Origin: Desulfopila aestuarii DSM 18488
GTDB taxonomy: Bacteria; Desulfobacterota; Desulfobulbia; Desulfobulbales; Desulfocapsaceae
NCBI RefSeq assembly: GCF_900143695.1
Contig: NZ_FRFE01000013.1
Coordinates: forward strand, 87,384 to 151,383
Reading direction: 5' to 3'
Length of the DNA stretch: 64,000 bases
This document shows, piece after piece, positions 1 to 8,951 of this stretch. Numbering within the stretch: position 1 is the stretch's first letter; each line of letters begins with the position of its first letter. The position numbers and the translations under genes are program-made. Below the pieces are notes generated by a model. It worked only from the letters and a program-made list of their open reading frames with translations, had not been told where the DNA came from and ran no database searches.

Positions 1-1
1 T

Positions 2-301
2 ATGCTTTACCATAACGTCACATTACACCGAGCCATAGGAACCTCGGCTGCTATCGGTCTGCCCATCGCCATAGCGGGTACCCTCGGATATATTACCAAC
101 GGCTTCGGGGTGAACGGTCTGCCGTCAGGAAGCTTTGGTTACATTCACCTGACCGGACTCTGCGGGGTAGCGATGGCCAGTATCTGCACAGCACCCCTCG
201 GCGCACGCCTCGCCCACAGCCTACCGGTGAAAAATCTGAAAAAAATCTTTGCAATACTGCTCTATGGTGTCGGTCTGAAGATGCTGATTGGCGCTTTGTA
301 G
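2..301 (+). CDS. TauE/SafE-family sulfite/anion permease, C-terminal part
   Basis: This is the last 99 residues of a membrane permease cut by the left edge of the window. The segment has the family's LHRAxGTSAA motif near its start, three hydrophobic helices and a closing GVGLKMLIGAL helix, which fits the second half of TauE/SafE (DUF81) proteins of about 250 residues. The family exports or imports sulfite, sulfoacetate and related anions across the inner membrane; the substrate cannot be read here. The ATG at position 2 is an internal methionine, so the true start lies upstream of the window. It converges on the SLC13 permease with about 55 bp between stops. Confidence 0.85.
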   Translation: MLYHNVTLHRAIGTSAAIGLPIAIAGTLGYITNGFGVNGLPSGSFGYIHLTGLCGVAMASICTAPLGARLAHSLPVKNLKKIFAILLYGVGLKMLIGAL

Positions 302-357
302 ACAGATTGCCAAACAGACACCCAAACGGCGACATGTGACCCGCAGACTGCCATTCA

Positions 358-2721
358 TCACGTCATGGGCCAGAAAATCGGGATCACGATCATCAGAACG
401 ACGAGGATCACAAGGGTAAGCGGAACACCAACTTTCACATAGTCGATGAATCTATACCCACCTGGACCCATGACTAGGACATTGGCAGGATGCGATATGG
501 GTGAAGTAAAACTTGACGAGGCGCTCATGGCAATACCCATCATCAGCGGGTAGGGAGAAATGCCAAGTCCTGCCGAGGTCTTCAGGGCAATAGGCACCAT
601 CAGCACCACCAGGGCGGCAGTGGGGATAATACTGGTGGCAAGAAAAGTGATGGAAAGCAGCCCGAACAGCACCCCATAAGGCCCCATTGGACCAAGCAGA
701 GCAATAACGCTTTCGGCCACCATAGAGGCGGCACCGGTCTTATCAAGCGCCACACCAAGCGGCAGCATACCGGCGATGAGAAACACCGCCTTCCATTCGA
801 TATAGCGATAGGCCTCATCCATGGTCAGACAGCGAGTTAATACCATGCAGGCCGCGCCGATCACCACGGCGATATAGATCTGCACCCAGCCAAAAATGAC
901 CGGTACCAGCACCGCCCCCATGATAGTGAGCGCAGTGACCGCTTTTTCCTCCCGGGCAACTTCCTGCACTTTTTCAGTGAGCACCACAAAATCCGGCTCT
1001 TTACCAAGCACCGTCAGTTTCTTCCACGGCCCAAACAGCAGGAGGGCATCGCCCAGCTGCAACTGCAGGTCCCTGAGACCAGTTCGCACCACCTTCCCTT
1101 TTCGCCACACCGCCAACACGGTCAGGCCAAATTTTTCGCGAAAGCTGAGCTCCTGCAGGGTCTGTCCGCCCAAAACCGAATAGGGTGAGAGAATCACCTC
1201 GACCAGTCCCACCTGATCGTTTTCCAGAATCGAAATATCGGCCACTTGCTCCTGATTGCGATCAAACACCGCCTCCAGCCCCTGCATCAAGAGAATTGCC
1301 ACTAAATCAGACATACCCCAGACCACCAGCCTGTCACCAGGCTCAAATATCACATCTGAAGAGGGAACAATCGTTGTATCGTCTTCCCGGATAATTGCCA
1401 GGATCTGCACATCGAGGGCATCGCCCAGACAACTGTTTGACACCGTCATTCCCAGAAGACGTGAAGAATTCGGGATACTGAAAAGCCGCACCTTCCCGCC
1501 GAGCTCGTCATCATTTTCCACATCAACTGCGTCAAGGATGACCGGCACCAGCTTGGCCTCGCTCCCCGCCAGGTCATCAATGGAGTGTACCGGCCCATGC
1601 ACCACCAGCACATCGCCAGCCCGCAGATGCTGCGACTTGACATTCTGGGTGATACTGCGTTCGAAACGGCGAATCTCCAGGACATTCAGCCCGTATTTAT
1701 TACGAAAACCAAGCTCGGAAAGGGTCCTGCCCAACCAGGGACTGTCGCCACTTAACTGGATCTCGGCCACCTCCATCCCGAAACCTGTGAGGATATGCTC
1801 ATGGGAGTGCATACTTGAAGAAAGCAGCTGGCCCCAGTTGTTCATCTCCTGAATGCGGTCGAGGCGCCCTTCAACGATCAACTCATCACCCTGGTTGATT
1901 TTTTCATGAATATCAGGAGCGAGTGAGGTCTGTCGACCTCGATTGATACCGATCACATTGAGGCCAAGGCGGGAACCGAGATGGCTTGATGCCAGGGTAT
2001 GGCCAATGAGAGCAGACTTTTCAGGTATACGGATTCGAAACAACCGTTCCTGAATGCGGTACTGAGTGAGCACCTGTTTTTCCGTAGTCGCACCTTCGGC
2101 AAATGCGCCCTGCCTGGGCAGCAGGCGGGGGGCGACAAACGCCATAAACAGCATCCCTACAACCATGACCACAAGCCCCACCGGGGTAAAGTCAAACAAA
2201 CCGAACGGGGTCAGGCCGTTGGTGCGAAGCGCCTCACTTACCAGAATGTTGGGCGGTGTGCCAATCATGGTCGTCAAACCGCCGAGCAGGGAGCCAAAAG
2301 CCAGGGGCATCAGTAACAGTGACGGCGGCCTTCCGGTTTTCCTGGCAATATCCATAACTACCGGCAACATCAGCGCTGCTACAGCAACATTGTTCATAAA
2401 GGCCGACAATACCCCGGCAATGGTCATGATGATGAGCAGTATCCTGACTTCACCGGTCCCCGCCACGCGGAGCAGATTCCTGCCAAGGATGTTGGCGATA
2501 CCGGTCCTGGTGAGTCCGCCGGAGAGGATGAACACCGCCCAGATGGTCACCACCGCCGGATTGGAAAAACCGGCCAGGGCCTCGGTCGGACTCACCAGTC
2601 CTGTCACAGCCAATACTCCCAGCACCAGCAGAGCCAGAACCTCCAACGGCATGATCTCCGTCACCAGGACCGCAATAACAACGATCAGGATGCCAAAAAC
2701 GAGTAGTATTTCAGGTGTCAT
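358..2721 (-). CDS. SLC13-family anion permease with four internal TrkA-C (RCK_C)-like domains
   Basis: A 787-residue inner-membrane permease of the divalent anion/sodium symporter (CitMHS/SLC13-like) type. The N-terminal ~210 residues are strongly hydrophobic and carry the motif GLTTMIGTPPNILVS. Four successive RCK_C-like modules of about 85 residues fill residues ~220-580, each ending in a GDxLxVxG-type strand. A second transmembrane block follows with SSSFTSPISHPANVLVMGPG. SLC13 proteins carry sulfate, dicarboxylates, phosphate or arsenite, and the cytosolic RCK_C domains probably gate transport by binding a small ligand. I chose the ATG at 2721, preceded by GGAGATAACT; an in-frame GTG at 2733 also has a possible RBS. 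The substrate is unknown. Confidence 0.85.
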   Translation of the reverse strand: MTPEILLVFGILIVVIAVLVTEIMPLEVLALLVLGVLAVTGLVSPTEALAGFSNPAVVTIWAVFILSGGLTRTGIANILGRNLLRVAGTGEVRILLIIMTIAGVLSAFMNNVAVAALMLPVVMDIARKTGRPPSLLLMPLAFGSLLGGLTTMIGTPPNILVSEALRTNGLTPFGLFDFTPVGLVVMVVGMLFMAFVAPRLLPRQGAFAEGATTEKQVLTQYRIQERLFRIRIPEKSALIGHTLASSHLGSRLGLNVIGINRGRQTSLAPDIHEKINQGDELIVEGRLDRIQEMNNWGQLLSSSMHSHEHILTGFGMEVAEIQLSGDSPWLGRTLSELGFRNKYGLNVLEIRRFERSITQNVKSQHLRAGDVLVVHGPVHSIDDLAGSEAKLVPVILDAVDVENDDELGGKVRLFSIPNSSRLLGMTVSNSCLGDALDVQILAIIREDDTTIVPSSDVIFEPGDRLVVWGMSDLVAILLMQGLEAVFDRNQEQVADISILENDQVGLVEVILSPYSVLGGQTLQELSFREKFGLTVLAVWRKGKVVRTGLRDLQLQLGDALLLFGPWKKLTVLGKEPDFVVLTEKVQEVAREEKAVTALTIMGAVLVPVIFGWVQIYIAVVIGAACMVLTRCLTMDEAYRYIEWKAVFLIAGMLPLGVALDKTGAASMVAESVIALLGPMGPYGVLFGLLSITFLATSIIPTAALVVLMVPIALKTSAGLGISPYPLMMGIAMSASSSFTSPISHPANVLVMGPGGYRFIDYVKVGVPLTLVILVVLMIVIPIFWPMT

Positions 2722-3002
2722 AGTTATCTCCACATCTCCGTGTCTTCATTTATGAGGACAGCACCAACCTATCTGCCTCTGGACAGTACCTGATAGTCGG
2801 GAAGCACGCAGCTTTTTCACCGAAAACAAATAAATGTTGCCCCATTGGCTCGCCAGGTGTACATCTACGGCGATGGGTAAAGGCCTATTTTCACCGCTCT
2901 CACCTGGTAGTCGACATGCCAAAGCAGCGCTGCCTCCAGCAGACAGGCACCATCTCCGTTAAGACCACACATCGACCGATTCTTCCTGCAAGGAGCATAT
3001 TG

Positions 3003-3386
3003 ATGAACACACAGTTGAAAAAATGTATCACGTTCTTCGTTCTTTTTCAGTTTTTCCTCATTTCTGGTCTTTTACCTGCAACCAAGGCCGAGATCATTTC
3101 CACTCAGACGTTCATTGAGTCATCGGCTGCCAACCAAACTCGAAATGAACTGCAGACCATCATTGCCCGCGATGATGTGCGTGGTGAACTCATCCGTCTT
3201 GGTGTTGATCCTGCTGACGCCGAACAGCGCTTGGCACGCCTTTCCGCCGATGAGTTGCAGCAGCTTCAAGGAAAAATGGATGAGTTGCCAGCAGGCGGAA
3301 GTGTCCTGGCCCTTGTCGGCGCTGTTTTTCTGGTCCTGCTCATTCTGGAGATTGTTGGTGTCACCAACGTTTTCAACAAAATATAA
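3003..3386 (+). CDS. PA2779-type small membrane protein
   Basis: A 127-residue protein. Residues ~8-28 form a signal-like hydrophobic segment, followed by a charged middle with the signature IxRDDVRxELxxLGVDPADAExRLxxLS, and a C-terminal transmembrane helix (LALVGAVFLVLLILEIVGVT). That layout matches the PA2779 family, which is usually encoded directly before a PA2778-type cysteine peptidase, as here (14 bp gap). The ATG at 3003 has an AAGGAG eight bases upstream; an in-frame ATG at 2916 lacks one. The role is not established; pairing with an exported peptidase suggests an envelope function. Confidence 0.75.
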   Translation: MNTQLKKCITFFVLFQFFLISGLLPATKAEIISTQTFIESSAANQTRNELQTIIARDDVRGELIRLGVDPADAEQRLARLSADELQQLQGKMDELPAGGSVLALVGAVFLVLLILEIVGVTNVFNKI

Positions 3387-3400
3387 TTTTTGCAAAGGTG

Positions 3401-4327
3401 ATGCCCGTCAGTATTAACAGAACAAGACGAAAAGAGAAAACGCTGGTCAACAGGAATCTATTTTTTTTTCGGCCAGCGAAAGTACTGGTGATCGTACTGC
3501 TCTGTATAGCAAGTCTTCTCACCGGTTGCAGTCTGCCCAGATCGGTAACGACTGACGGGGCGACGGTTGAAATCGAGCTGAACACCGTCCCCTTCTTTCC
3601 CCAGGAGGAGTACCAATGTGGACCGGCTGCCCTTGCCGCGCTTCTGGTCAGCTCCGATGTAGTGACCCTCCCCGACCTCCTGTCCCCGGCTCTTTATATC
3701 CCTAAACGCCATGGCACCCTGCAGCTGGAAATGATCGCCTCAATCAGGAGCTTCAACCGGGTTCCTTACCAGCTCCGACCTGAAGTTGACGACATCGTCG
3801 GTGAACTCCGTGCCGGTCGGCCGGTACTGGTGCTGCAAAATCTTGGCTTGAATATCTGGCCGGTTTACCACTATGCGGTGGTGATCGGTGTACTGAGAAA
3901 TGGTAGCCTCATCCTCCGCTCCGGCACCACTGAACGGCTTATTATAGAGAGAGACACCTTCCTCAATTCATGGGAAAAAGCCGGGCAATGGGCGATGGTT
4001 GCACTCAAAGGAAACGAGTTGCCTGCCGATCATGACCTCGCGCGCTACCTCTCGGCCGTGAGCCGGATTGAGGCCATCGGCAATTCGCAACTCGCCGAAG
4101 AATGCTACAAAACCGTATTAACCCGCCATCCCTACAATGACTTGGCGGTTTTCGGCCTGGCCAACACCATGTTCGCCCAGGCCAACTTTACCGCCGCCGC
4201 CACATTTTACAGCTATCTGCTCCGCCGTGATCCTACACGTGCTGAGGCAGCCAACAACCTGGCAGAATCACTGGCCGCCCTCCACTGCTACCAGTTGGCG
4301 ATCGAGCTACTCGATCGATTCCTCTGA
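3401..4327 (+). CDS. PA2778-type lipoprotein with C39-like cysteine peptidase domain and TPRs
   Basis: About 308 residues. A basic N-terminus and hydrophobic helix end in the lipobox LLTGC, so the mature protein should be a lipid-anchored envelope protein. Next comes a C39-like papain-fold domain: catalytic-type Cys in EEYQCGPAALAALL and a His in WPVYHYAVVIGV. The last ~100 residues form two or three TPR-like helical pairs (AVFGLANTMFAQANFTAAATFYSYLL and the following helix). Family members are called PA2778 family cysteine peptidases; their natural substrate is unknown. It follows its usual partner directly, suggesting one operon. The start is uncertain: GTG 3398 and ATG 3401 are adjacent, with only AAAGG just upstream. 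Confidence 0.8.
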   Translation: MPVSINRTRRKEKTLVNRNLFFFRPAKVLVIVLLCIASLLTGCSLPRSVTTDGATVEIELNTVPFFPQEEYQCGPAALAALLVSSDVVTLPDLLSPALYIPKRHGTLQLEMIASIRSFNRVPYQLRPEVDDIVGELRAGRPVLVLQNLGLNIWPVYHYAVVIGVLRNGSLILRSGTTERLIIERDTFLNSWEKAGQWAMVALKGNELPADHDLARYLSAVSRIEAIGNSQLAEECYKTVLTRHPYNDLAVFGLANTMFAQANFTAAATFYSYLLRRDPTRAEAANNLAESLAALHCYQLAIELLDRFL

Positions 4328-4337
4328 CCTTCGCTCG

Positions 4338-4357
4338 GGCAGTCAGGGCTGACTGCC
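4338..4357. terminator. Hairpin after the PA2778-type gene
   Basis: GGCAGTCA and TGACTGCC form a perfect 8-bp stem with a GGGC loop, 10 bp past the stop of the peptidase gene and in the convergent gap with the nitroreductase. There is no T-run, so it may be a weak terminator or an mRNA-stabilising hairpin. Confidence 0.45.
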
Positions 4358-4463
4358 ATCCTCAACAGAACCCGTGAGAATATTGACGCCCGAGCATCAG
4401 AGGAACCGCCCGTCAATCCGGCATGTGAGACGCTTCACGGGCTGATTGATTTTTGAGGCCGCT

Positions 4464-5024
4464 TTAGTCCTTTTGGCCTTTGCCAAAACACTCATAATGG
4501 GTGAACTCACTCACCTCCCGCCGCTTGGGTGCTGACGGCGCATGATCGGGATAACCCATGGGGATAAGCGCCACAACTTCGTACTTCTCGGGAACCTGCA
4601 GCAATTCCCGTACTTTCTCATGATTGAAAAAACCGGCAACCACCGAGCCCAACCCCTCACTATGGGCAGCCAGGCTGATGGTCTGGGTAAACAGCCCGAG
4701 ATCGAACATCAACCAGTCGCCAAGCATTGTCGACTGTTCACCTTTATAAAAACCCGACTTCTGTTTTTCGCCACAGATGGCAAGAGTGAGGGGCCCGCGA
4801 GCCATAGCAAGAGACGCGGGATTCTTGGGGGACAGTTCTGCCGCCAGCTTCTCTAATAATTGTGGTTCTGTCACCGCAATCACCTCCCAGCACTGGGTGT
4901 TTGCCCAGGATGGTGTCCAGCGGGCCAGCTCGAGTATCCTATCAAGCTTTTCCTTTTCAATGGATTGTGATTGAAACCGGCGGATACTTCTTCGTGTGGT
5001 GACGAGCTCAGTGAAACTCTGCAT
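4464..5024 (-). CDS. Nitroreductase-family flavoprotein
   Basis: A 186-residue FMN-dependent nitroreductase-like oxidoreductase, the usual length for the family. It opens with the FMN-phosphate-binding pattern TTRRSIRRFQ and continues with RWTPSWANTQCWEVIAV, the mid-domain dimer helix (GLFTQTISLAAHSEGLGSV) and a closing IPMGYPD turn. Such enzymes use NAD(P)H to reduce nitro-compounds, quinones or flavins, or act as dehalogenases or ene-reductases; the substrate cannot be assigned. The ATG at 5024 lies nine bases after AAGGAG. An upstream out-of-frame ATG sits between the two. It is convergent with the PA2778-type gene. Confidence 0.9.
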   Translation of the reverse strand: MQSFTELVTTRRSIRRFQSQSIEKEKLDRILELARWTPSWANTQCWEVIAVTEPQLLEKLAAELSPKNPASLAMARGPLTLAICGEKQKSGFYKGEQSTMLGDWLMFDLGLFTQTISLAAHSEGLGSVVAGFFNHEKVRELLQVPEKYEVVALIPMGYPDHAPSAPKRREVSEFTHYECFGKGQKD

Positions 5025-5118
5025 TCATTTTCTCCTTACGTTATTGCGACATCTAGGGAAACACAGGCAAGATCCGTTACTATTTCCCTGAGGATGCCTT
5101 GAGTGAGAGTGGTTGCAT

Positions 5119-6522
5119 TTATTTCGGGTTATTTTTCGCCCGCATTGAGCCACGGGAAAAAGAAAAGTAGACTCCTGCCGCACAGAAGCAGGCGGAGATG
5201 ATGAACACCGTCTTAACCGACAGAAGAAAGCGGTCATAATTCTCCGGCGCAATTGCTTCCCGCCCGACCAATATGGCCAGCACCACTGTTACCACCGCCA
5301 TACTGAACATCTGGCCCAAAAGGCGCATGGTAGCAACCAGACCAGAGGCAAGTCCATACTGACGTTTCTCCACTGCCCCCATCATCGCACTCATGTTGGG
5401 TGAACTGAACAGGGAAAAACCGGTACCAAGGAGGATCAGGTTGGCAATAATGAAACTGGTCGGAGTGGAAGGCCCTAGGCGACTGAAAAGAAAGACACAC
5501 AGTACGGTGATGGACATCCCGGTCGTGGCCAGGATACGCGGTTCAATCCGGTCGGAAAGCCGACCAGCCAAGGGCGAGAGCAGAGCCATCATCACCGGCT
5601 GAGCCATAAGGACACTACCGGCAGTTTGTGGTGACATCCCTTTGATATACTGAAGATAAAGGCTCAGCAAAAAGGTAACACCGAAGGTAGCAGAATAGTT
5701 CAACAAGGCGGCATAGCTCGAATAGGCAAACCCCTTGTTCGCAACAAACAAGGTCACATCAAAAACAGGGTAATGACTCCGTCCCTGCTGTTTGACAAAG
5801 AGAGCCAAGCCGACAATACCACCGATCAACAGGCCCGCCCCCGTAGCAGTAAGCAATCGGGTTGCGCCATACACCACGGCCATAATAGCCACTCCGTAGA
5901 GGATACAGCCAAATATATCAAGCTTCTGGCCCGGCTCACCATACCACTCGCCTTTTAAAAAACGGAAGGTCAGGTAAAGTGAAAGTAATCCAAAGGGGAT
6001 CATTAATAGAAATATCGACCGCCATCCCAGATACTGGGTGATATAACCGCCGGCAAAAGGACCGACAGAAAGTCCCACATAGACCGCAGCTACATAGATA
6101 CCAATGACCCGACCACGCCTCTCCGGCGGAAAGATGGAAGTAAGAATGGCCATACCTGTCGTGAGAAACATGGCTGTCCCAAGCCCCTGCACCACCCGCA
6201 AGCCTATCAGCATCGAACCACTGTTGGAAAATGCTGCCAGCCCAGCGCCGATGGTGTAGACCACCAATCCCGTCCCAAAAACACGCTTTCGCCCTTTGAT
6301 ATCGGCAATTTTCCCGGCAGGCAGCAACACCACCGCCACCGCCAGCAGATACGAGGTGGCGATCCAGCTGAGCTGCACGGCATTCATCTGCAGTTCTGCT
6401 TGAATGGTCGGCAAAGCGACGTTCACCGAGGAGATCATGAACGGGGCTATAAACGAGGTAAGAGTGGCAACAAACAGGGCCGAACGTTCTAAAGACTTAT
6501 CAGCTTGCGATTGCTGTTCCAT
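5119..6522 (-). CDS. MFS drug/metabolite exporter, 14-TM (DHA2-like)
   Basis: A 467-residue major facilitator with about 14 hydrophobic helices. Family motifs are clear: LPAGKIADIKGRKRVFGTGL (motif A, loop 2-3), LRVVQGLGTAMFLTTGMAIL (motif B region) and GPFAGGYITQYLGWRSIF (motif C region). This pattern is typical of EmrB/QacA-type proton-coupled exporters, though no EmrA adaptor or regulator lies beside it. A longer GTG start at 6552 is possible, but the ATG at 6522 has a weak GGTGA upstream and gives a normal short cytoplasmic N-terminus. Substrate unknown. Confidence 0.88.
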   Translation of the reverse strand: MEQQSQADKSLERSALFVATLTSFIAPFMISSVNVALPTIQAELQMNAVQLSWIATSYLLAVAVVLLPAGKIADIKGRKRVFGTGLVVYTIGAGLAAFSNSGSMLIGLRVVQGLGTAMFLTTGMAILTSIFPPERRGRVIGIYVAAVYVGLSVGPFAGGYITQYLGWRSIFLLMIPFGLLSLYLTFRFLKGEWYGEPGQKLDIFGCILYGVAIMAVVYGATRLLTATGAGLLIGGIVGLALFVKQQGRSHYPVFDVTLFVANKGFAYSSYAALLNYSATFGVTFLLSLYLQYIKGMSPQTAGSVLMAQPVMMALLSPLAGRLSDRIEPRILATTGMSITVLCVFLFSRLGPSTPTSFIIANLILLGTGFSLFSSPNMSAMMGAVEKRQYGLASGLVATMRLLGQMFSMAVVTVVLAILVGREAIAPENYDRFLLSVKTVFIISACFCAAGVYFSFSRGSMRAKNNPK

Positions 6523-6690
6523 GCAATTCACCGAGATAGAGGAGAGAGCCACCGGAGTCGGGCCACTTACCCACCGGCTTGCATTACGTGGTTCACACGT
6601 CTGTCCTAAGGTATTCCCTTAACGACCCGCCGACAACAGAAAACTGCGGCAAGTGTTGGTGAATGATGTCAAATGGATATAAGAGGCGGA

Positions 6691-7371
6691 TCAAACCGGT
6701 TTGATCAAGGCCCGATAGAGCGGGCAATTGGGATCAACGACATTCCCCCGGCGGTAACTGTCGAGCAGGGCATTGGAGCGCTGGGCCAGCATTCTCCGAA
6801 CCTCCCGGCGTTTTCCTTTGATCCGGGCAATGCTCATCCGATCATAAGCCGTGGTATTATGCCGCATCCAGGCGATAACCGCCGCCTGCACCCGTTCGGC
6901 AACCGGGATGCACTCGGTCCTGGCCACTGTACCCGAACCCACCGGGGTGGCATGCTCGGTCACTGCCCGGGCAAGTTTTTCTGCAAAATCCTGATGGTCT
7001 GGGTGAAAAGCGAGAAAGGTCAGGGTCTCACCATAAAAGTCCTCAACATAGGCCTGCTGCTTTCTTGCCCGCCGGTCCCTGTCGGCCGCCAGTCGTTTTT
7101 CATATTGCGGAGTTGCCCGCTTGGCCTCGACTTCTTTTTTTGCCGCAGCAACATTTTCACCAGGTGCCCAGATGCCTTTTTTGATATTGCGGCGCCCCAT
7201 CTGCACCTGCACCTGCCAAGAAACCCCGCGGCTCTTGACGTTTCTGGTCAGCGGACCGTCGCCGGCGGCCAGATAGACCCAATCGGCGGGAGGCACAAGC
7301 ACTTCACCTTCTTCACTTACGACGGTACCTTTTTTATAACCAAGACTCACGATTCTGTTTTTTGTGGGCAT
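6691..7371 (-). CDS. DUF2293 domain protein
   Basis: A 226-residue soluble, very basic protein. The C-terminal ~85 residues match DUF2293 (VQAAVIAWMRHNTTAYDR, then IKGKRREVRRMLAQRSNALLDSYRRG), a domain of unknown function that is Arg/Lys rich and could bind nucleic acid. The N-terminal ~90 residues hold a short beta-rich region and a lysine-rich helix. ATG 7371 is preceded by GAGGT at about nine bases. It is a single gene with 434 bp of non-coding DNA on its 5' side. I cannot assign a function. Confidence 0.75.
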   Translation of the reverse strand: MPTKNRIVSLGYKKGTVVSEEGEVLVPPADWVYLAAGDGPLTRNVKSRGVSWQVQVQMGRRNIKKGIWAPGENVAAAKKEVEAKRATPQYEKRLAADRDRRARKQQAYVEDFYGETLTFLAFHPDHQDFAEKLARAVTEHATPVGSGTVARTECIPVAERVQAAVIAWMRHNTTAYDRMSIARIKGKRREVRRMLAQRSNALLDSYRRGNVVDPNCPLYRALIKPV

Positions 7372-7661
7372 GAAGATATTACCTCAATGACGTATTCTAT
7401 GACCTATCACAACGACAAGACTCCGGCAAAACACGAACAGAGTCTACTTTTTTCAAGCGCCCGGCATCCTAAACGACTTTTCCGGGCACCACAAGTGTGG
7501 ACCCCAATGCCCATAGAACAGAAAGGCATTTCCTGACAAAAACCCATCGGGGTTTGATACTATTTTATTATTTCCATCCAGTTACATATACAATCGAATC
7601 GCAACAATTGATGCTCTTAGAGCAAGAGCAAAGGGAAATTCCTCAAGTCACACATTTTCAT

Positions 7662-7690
7662 TTGACACACGATTTCATCTTTTGTACTAC
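7662..7690 (+). promoter_or_regulatory. Predicted sigma70-type promoter of the Ni/Co transporter
   Basis: TTGACA at 7662-7667, a 17-bp spacer, then TACTAC at 7685-7690 (a perfect -35 and a weak -10). Transcription would start near 7697, about 110 bp before nikM and at the edge of the first GTGTTAC repeat. Confidence 0.5.
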
Positions 7691-7698
7691 TATCTCCG

Positions 7699-7771
7699 GT
7701 GTTACAAATTATCCGCGCGTGTTACCACGGATGTCCACACTGTCCTGAGTTGTTACGAAAACCGTTGTTAT
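7699..7771. promoter_or_regulatory. TGTTAC direct repeats, possible metal-regulator operator
   Basis: GTGTTAC occurs at 7699-7705 and again at 7719-7725, exactly 20 bp apart on the same face of the helix. Further TGTTAC/TGTTAT copies lie at 7751 and 7766. The first pair overlaps the predicted transcription start, which fits repression. From memory, NikR sites proposed in deltaproteobacteria use GTGTTAC half-sites with a ~13-bp gap but in inverted orientation; here the gap is 13 bp and the orientation direct. Confidence 0.4.
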
Positions 7772-7805
7772 CAGCTGTATTCATTAACTGCAGGAGAACA
7801 TTATC

Positions 7806-8849
7806 ATGCATATGGCAGACGCCTTACTCTCCCCCGCTGTCGGTGGCACCATGTGGGTTGCAACCGCCGGAACCATCGCACATTGCGCCAAGAAGGTGCA
7901 ACGCGATCTCGATGATCGGAAAATACCGCTCATGGGCGTTCTCGGCGCCTTTATCTTTGCTGCCCAGATGATCAACTTCACCATTCCGGCAACCGGCTCC
8001 TCCGGCCATCTCGGTGGCGGCATGATTCTCGCCATACTCCTGGGCCCATACGCGGCATTTCTGACCATCGCCTCTGTACTTACCGTCCAGGCCCTCTTCT
8101 TCGCCGACGGCGGACTGCTGGCACTCGGCTGCAACATCTTTAATCTTGGGATATTTCCCTGTTTTATTTCCTACCCTCTTATCTATAAACCTATTGCCGG
8201 ACGGCGTCCTTCACCTACGAAAATCGCCATTGGCGCAACACTAGGTGCTGTGGTCGCTCTCCAGCTCGGGGCACTTGGCGTGGTCGTCGAAACTGTGACC
8301 TCGGGTATTTCATCCCTTCCCCTGAAACCCTTTCTTTCGGTCATGCTGCCGATTCACCTGGCCATTGGCCTGGTTGAAGGACTTGTCACCACTGCTGTTG
8401 TTTCCTTTGTCTGGAAGGCACGTCCGGAAATCCTTGAATTGACTGCAGCCGCAAAACCTCTTGGTGCACTGAACCTTAGAAATGTTCTGGCGGGCCTGAT
8501 GGTCGCAGCAGTCGTCACCGGCGGCGCTCTTTCCTGGTTCGCCTCCTCTTCTCCAGATGGCCTCGAATGGTCGATGTTCAAGGTTACCGGCAGTGAAGAG
8601 CTGGATGCTCCTGAAGAAGGTGTCCATCACACTCTTGCCACCCTGCAGGAAAAGACCGCCTTTCTTCCCGATTACGGTTTTAAACAGAGCAGTCCTACCG
8701 AAAGTATTGAAAATAGCGAGCCAGAAACATCCAGCTGGCCGATGATTGATAGCGGCACCAGCACCTCAGGTCTTGTTGGCGGCATTCTCACCCTGATGAT
8801 GGCTGCAGCCCTCGGTCTCCTTTTCAAAAGGCGCGCTCACACCGTATAA
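7806..8849 (+). CDS. nikM: ECF-type nickel/cobalt transporter substrate-binding membrane subunit (NikM/CbiM) with C-terminal NikN-like part
   Basis: A 347-residue membrane protein. The N-terminus MHMADALLSP is the signature of CbiM/NikM, where the N-terminal His helps bind the metal. Helices with the conserved FAAQMINFTIPATGSSGHLGGG and GCNIFNLGIF follow. After residue ~230 comes a CbiN/NikN-like tail with the PDGLEW motif, an extracytoplasmic loop and a final helix, so M and N are fused. It is the S-component of a group I ECF importer for Ni2+ or Co2+, with NikQ and NikO encoded downstream. RBS CAGGAG lies before ATG 7806. Nickel is favoured because no cobalamin gene is near and LarC is in the same window, but cobalt is not excluded. 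Confidence 0.9.
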   Translation: MHMADALLSPAVGGTMWVATAGTIAHCAKKVQRDLDDRKIPLMGVLGAFIFAAQMINFTIPATGSSGHLGGGMILAILLGPYAAFLTIASVLTVQALFFADGGLLALGCNIFNLGIFPCFISYPLIYKPIAGRRPSPTKIAIGATLGAVVALQLGALGVVVETVTSGISSLPLKPFLSVMLPIHLAIGLVEGLVTTAVVSFVWKARPEILELTAAAKPLGALNLRNVLAGLMVAAVVTGGALSWFASSSPDGLEWSMFKVTGSEELDAPEEGVHHTLATLQEKTAFLPDYGFKQSSPTESIENSEPETSSWPMIDSGTSTSGLVGGILTLMMAAALGLLFKRRAHTV

Positions 8850-8881
8850 TTCTTGCAGAAGTCTCATCCACTTGTCATCAA

Positions 8882-8920
8882 CGGGCAGTGGTGGTAATGT
8901 GCCACCTCTGCCCGTTTTTC
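8882..8920 (+). terminator. Rho-independent terminator/attenuator between nikM and nikQ
   Basis: CGGGCAG/CTGCCCG (7 bp) and GGTGG/CCACC (5 bp) form a stem with one T-T mismatch and a 7-nt loop, followed by TTTTTC. It sits inside the operon, so it probably reduces expression of nikQO relative to nikM. Confidence 0.75.
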
Positions 8921-8951
8921 ATTGTCGTATCCATCATGAGGGACTCTTGGT

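Larger units (their letters stand above)
7372..7805. other. Non-coding region between DUF2293 and the nickel/cobalt transporter
   Basis: 434 bp without a convincing gene. The left part should carry the DUF2293 promoter. The right half holds the nikM promoter and the TGTTAC repeats listed separately. Short ORFs here have no RBS and no recognisable similarity. Confidence 0.6.

Noticed and set aside
6673..7536. Long plus-strand ORF of 287 codons opposite the DUF2293 gene
   Set aside because: It is antisense to a gene with recognisable domain conservation, has no RBS, and its translation is low-complexity with His/Pro/Arg excess typical of shadows.
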